In this document: in pieces, positions 60,798 through 64,000 of the stretch
Layout: each line of letters begins with the position of its first letter
Position numbering within the stretch: the stretch's first letter is position 1
Assembly: GCF_000004195.4 (NCBI RefSeq)
Contig: NC_030677.2
Span: 60,084,222-60,148,221, forward strand
Length of the DNA: 64,000 nt
From: Xenopus tropicalis
Lineage: Eukaryota; Chordata; Amphibia; Anura; Pipidae
Direction: 5' to 3'
Translations under genes and position numbers: made by a program
Notes under the pieces: model-generated
Seen by the model: the letters and a program-made list of their open reading frames with translations, nothing else
Database searches by the model: none
Told to the model about the DNA's origin: nothing

Positions 60798-61569
60798 TGT
60801 AATGTCTCAATGCCCCCAGAAGCACATGAGAAAGCACAATGTGTAACCAAAACTAATAGCCCCACAGTGACAGTATTAAAACTTCTGGGAACATTATGAA
60901 TGCCTGTATTTTGTTGTACATCACATAGTTATTCCCCAGTTTTCCTTTATAATTGACATTTAAAGAACTTTTGTGTTTACGTGACAAAAATATTCTGCAT
61001 GGATTTGTCTGAATTCGATCCTGCTGGAAAAGACAAAATCTTGGCCGAATCCCAAATTGAATCCTAGATTCGGTGGATCCCTAGTTAATATACCAAAAAT
61101 CTGTATTTTAATTTTTTTAAATCAACTTATACAGACACCACTTATTTATTCCATGATTTAATTGCACTCTAACTCTAGGACACCAGTAGTTTGTGGCTTT
61201 ATAGATTAGTAAGAAACTCCTACATAGTTACTGCCATAAATAATAACAACTGCAATAACCTATATCAACCAATAAGATGTTTACTCTTAAATAGTTGACC
61301 AGTAAATGCTTCCTTGCTATAGGTGACAAGACTTTTTTTGCACCTTCTATTAGACTACTAACAGTTGATTAGAAACAGTTTTATTTTGGTTTGTTAATCC
61401 CAGGTATGTAGAATTTGAACACCAACTTGTGTCCTATTAAAGTAATTAATGCTTTTATTTGAGATTTTTTAGTCTTGGAAAACCAAATTACTTGCTGTAC
61501 TATTCCTTCAGCACAGATTAAAAACACTTTCCCAATTCTACTGAAGCCATAGAATTCTTAATCAGATAA
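60798..61569. other. Gene-free stretch
   Basis: A fragment with GAATCCTAGATTCGGTGGAT near 61065-61085 resembles the end of another frog MITE. Otherwise unassigned. Confidence 0.35.
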
Positions 61570-61700
61570 AAGTAAGTGTAGGACTGGTCAGACCAGGGAT
61601 GACTTTGACGTAGTTGACCAGCTTGAATATATTGCAATATATAGACAAACAACTTCCCTTTTAGCTATATTTTACACAGTGGTGGCCGGTCCCCGTCATT
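61570..61700 (-). repeat. Local repeat R1, first minus-strand copy
   Basis: Inverted relative of 53220-53520: GGACTGGTCAGACCAGGGAT, then GTAGTTGACCAGCTTGAATA. Confidence 0.6.
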
Positions 61701-61844
61701 TCCAGCTACATTTAGGTGATCCCAGTTGTGGTCAATAAAAAGGGCAACTATTTGGGGGTTGGAAGCAAGCAAGTAGCACGAAAATCTCAGTACCTATAAA
61801 AAAATGTATAATGAAGCAATATAATTTGTAATAAATCAGATGAA

Positions 61845-61955
61845 AATGAGAGTAGGAATGGCCAAACTGGGGATGAGTTTGATGTAGCTGGCCAGCTTTT
61901 ATATAATGCAATATATGGACAAACAATCCCTGTTTGCTTGACAGCATTTGTGCAC
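61845..61955 (-). repeat. Local repeat R1, second minus-strand copy
   Basis: Shares GGCCAAACTGGGGATGAGTT and GGACAAACAATCCCTGTTTG with the inverted R1 blocks. Confidence 0.6.
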
Positions 61956-64000
61956 AGTATGTCTTAAAGTCCTATATAAACTGATAATAGATCAGTGCAG
62001 AGGAACTCATTTCTTTCTATGTATTTTTAGTTTTACATTCTATAAGTTTTAAAGATCCATTGCAGTAGTCGTCCGGATACAGTATATGTACTAGCCGATG
62101 TACCCAGCATTACCCAGGAAACTGTACATTATTTTAACATCTTTTAAAATACAATTATTTTTTTAAATATCATTTTGCTGGCAAAACAGTTGCGCTGATG
62201 AGAAGTTCAGTGCAATGGAATACCATAACGTCATTGGTCAGCTAGGCAGGCATGCTTATAGCCAGCATTGCCTATAAACAGATCACATACAAAGCTCAGC
62301 ACCTTTAGAAACCCCTAAATATGGTTTCTCATTTAAAACAAAAACCTGGTGTGTAAGTCTCCAATACTACTGAGCAGCAGAGTTTCATTGTCACATGGTG
62401 TAAAAGGTTGGTAAATTATAGCTTGGCACCTTTGAAAACCCCTGCTTATAAAGTTTCTTCCAATGTGTTGCTGAGTAGTTTCCTGATACTTTGGACGAGT
62501 GTAATCTTACTGGGCATTTGAGAGATGCGGTATTTTGGCGTAAATACATCCCAATAATGCCTTATTATGAACCTGGCCTGCCCCACCTCTACCCCATGAT
62601 GCCTGGGGTTAGCAATCGCAAGGCAACACCTTCCAGTTGTAAGATCTAAGTGACATGGACCCAGGGTAGGACTTCCTTCCTGGGATCAATGAATAGGCTG
62701 GAAGCCTGCTGGCTAAACTCTATAACACTGGGCGACTGATCCCTTTCCTCCACCAGCTTCTGCAAAGGCCCAGCTGTGAAACAGGGTCCTAGTTTGCAGA
62801 AAGAGGCTTGAAGGAATAGGACTCCCATAAGGGGTAAGCGGCAGGGAGGCATGGCAACAATTGGGAGCGTTCCCATTGGTTGCCAGTAGTGTCGCTAGGG
62901 GTTACGCCGGGAAGCCCAGTCAGTTGTTTAGGCTGAGGGAAGAAGACGCGCCATTGTTTGAGAGCGGGGTGACAGGCAATCTCCCGCCCACCCTCCCTAA
63001 AAGTAGGCAGAGTCTCAGAGTTAGCGCTAACAAGTCTTAAAAAAAAACAAAAAACAAGGGGTGAATGAGTGTAAAAAGTTTGGGGTTATTGGTTGTCACA
63101 GCTTAAGCGGCGGTGGCTCATGGGAACAGGTGATTGCAGACTGGAGGTTTTTGCATAGGATTGGAACTTAAGGGAGATATATATATATATACTTCGGGCC
63201 CCCGGGGCAATGGTTTCACACCGGGGGGCACATTGGTTTCAGCAAGCCAGGTGGTGGGCACTCGCCGAGTCGGTGTGGTGGTGTCTGGCGAGTAGCTTTT
63301 GGTTGGTCAGAAAGTTTGGGGCGTTGCGGGGGAAAAACTTTGCGGTTCCATGGGCCACTTGCCAAGAAAGGAGGATTAAGTTTATTAAGGTGGTTTATAT
63401 TAAGTAGGATTTATCAACTTGTCATTTAACAATGTTAACTTTATTGAATGTTAATAAACACTGTGGCCTTTTTGATCCAACGTCACACGTATTGTGGTTA
63501 TTTCAGGTCTCTCTGTATACAAATTGCAACCGGATGGCTAAGTATACAATATTGTTGCCATGAATTTCCCACCACTTCTAGGATAAAAAAAATCTTTACA
63601 GATATAAAGGCACCAAAACTGACTTGTACAAACAGTTAATATCCAAAACATCTATGTTGAACATGAAACAGTTGTATTATGTCGTCCTGACGAATCCCTC
63701 TATGTTAAATGAGTATAAGTAAGCGTTGCTTATAAGCTATCCTTCTGTCATGCAAGAAAATAGTAACGCTCATGTCGCTGCTCAGATATTCCCAATCATA
63801 GGCAGATTTTCATTAAGGCTCAGCCTCCCCAAACCAGTCTGACAGTTTCAATAAAAAAAAGAAAAAAAAACGGGATGAGAAAATAACCTGTGCTGTCTTA
63901 CTTGGCTTATCTTGAGAGGGGGGAAGGAGCAGGAGGAGGTGGTGCCATTATCTCCTGTTTTCTGTTTCCTTTCTCCTCAGGTTCATCAAAGCTCAGTTAT
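61956..64000. other. Right end of window, unassigned
   Basis: 62080-62530 contains ACTAGCCGATGTACCCAGCA, which looks like an interspersed repeat. 62880-63400 is GC-richer, with CGCCGG and GGGCCCCCGG, and could be a decayed LTR or promoter. It is followed by GTTAATAAACACTGTGGCC at about 63450, resembling an LTR polyadenylation region. No gene is supported. The frames at 63210-63407 and 63448-63639 have no recognisable motif. Confidence 0.35.

Noticed and set aside
62190..62215. CTGATGAGAAG considered as a hammerhead core
   Set aside because: No following stem II plus GAAA and no closing stems could be drawn.
62880..63420. GC-richer region considered as a CpG-island promoter
   Set aside because: No first exon or donor could be identified, and the neighbouring AATAAA with GT-rich end looks more like an LTR relic; left unassigned.

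Overview
The window looks like vertebrate nuclear DNA, most likely from a frog of the genus Xenopus. It is AT-rich, has split genes with GT-AG introns, and is packed with short DNA-transposon derivatives (hAT-, Harbinger-, piggyBac- and Tc1-type), Penelope-like element remnants, a LINE fragment and an endogenous retrovirus. No bacterial features, tRNA, rRNA or CRISPR array were seen. The assignment to Xenopus rests on recognising several abundant repeat types and is an inference.

Layout. Bases 1-12.5 kb are repeats: nested MITEs, a large fold-back element (7603-8465), and a Penelope-like element interrupted by a 3.5 kb, minus-strand, internally deleted endogenous retrovirus with 472 bp LTRs (8583-12052). 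From 12.5 to 41.0 kb lies a tandem segmental duplication: copy 1 at about 12486-25782, copy 2 at about 27754-41038, separated by a 2 kb spacer holding a degenerate tandem array of roughly 140 bp units. Each copy carries one complete 15-coding-exon gene on the plus strand (CDS 14500-20395 and 29713-35479). The predicted proteins have 594 and 596 residues. I do not recognise the family. It is a type I membrane protein with a signal peptide, an ectodomain of about 30 residues, one membrane span and a cytoplasmic tail of about 517 residues. The tail is built from a repeated three-exon module, and all but the first intron are phase 2. This pair is the strongest candidate for an undescribed system.

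Bases 41-54 kb contain a 5'-truncated LINE reverse transcriptase (44287-45213), a Tc1-like transposon with a broken transposase (45384-47014), a 32 bp minisatellite (47.5-48.1 kb), assorted interspersed repeats and a near-perfect 223 bp palindrome (52923-53145). At 54653-56926 is an uninterrupted 757-residue tubulin tyrosine ligase-like protein of the TTLL3/TTLL8 glycylase type, probably a retrogene that has kept its frame. It is preceded by inverted and direct repeats containing a CRE-like TGACATCA core. The same GTGACATCAC core lies upstream of both copies of the unknown gene. The remainder to 64 kb is repeats and unassigned sequence.

How the genes relate: the only intact host coding sequences recognised are the duplicated membrane-protein pair and the TTLL-like gene. 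A shared CRE-like core upstream of all three could mean common (perhaps germ-cell or ciliated-cell) expression, but that is speculation. Transposon insertions present in only one copy of the duplication, each with an empty site in the other, give a relative history: Penelope insertion and intragenic exon duplication first, then the 13.3 kb duplication, then further hAT- and Harbinger-type insertions.
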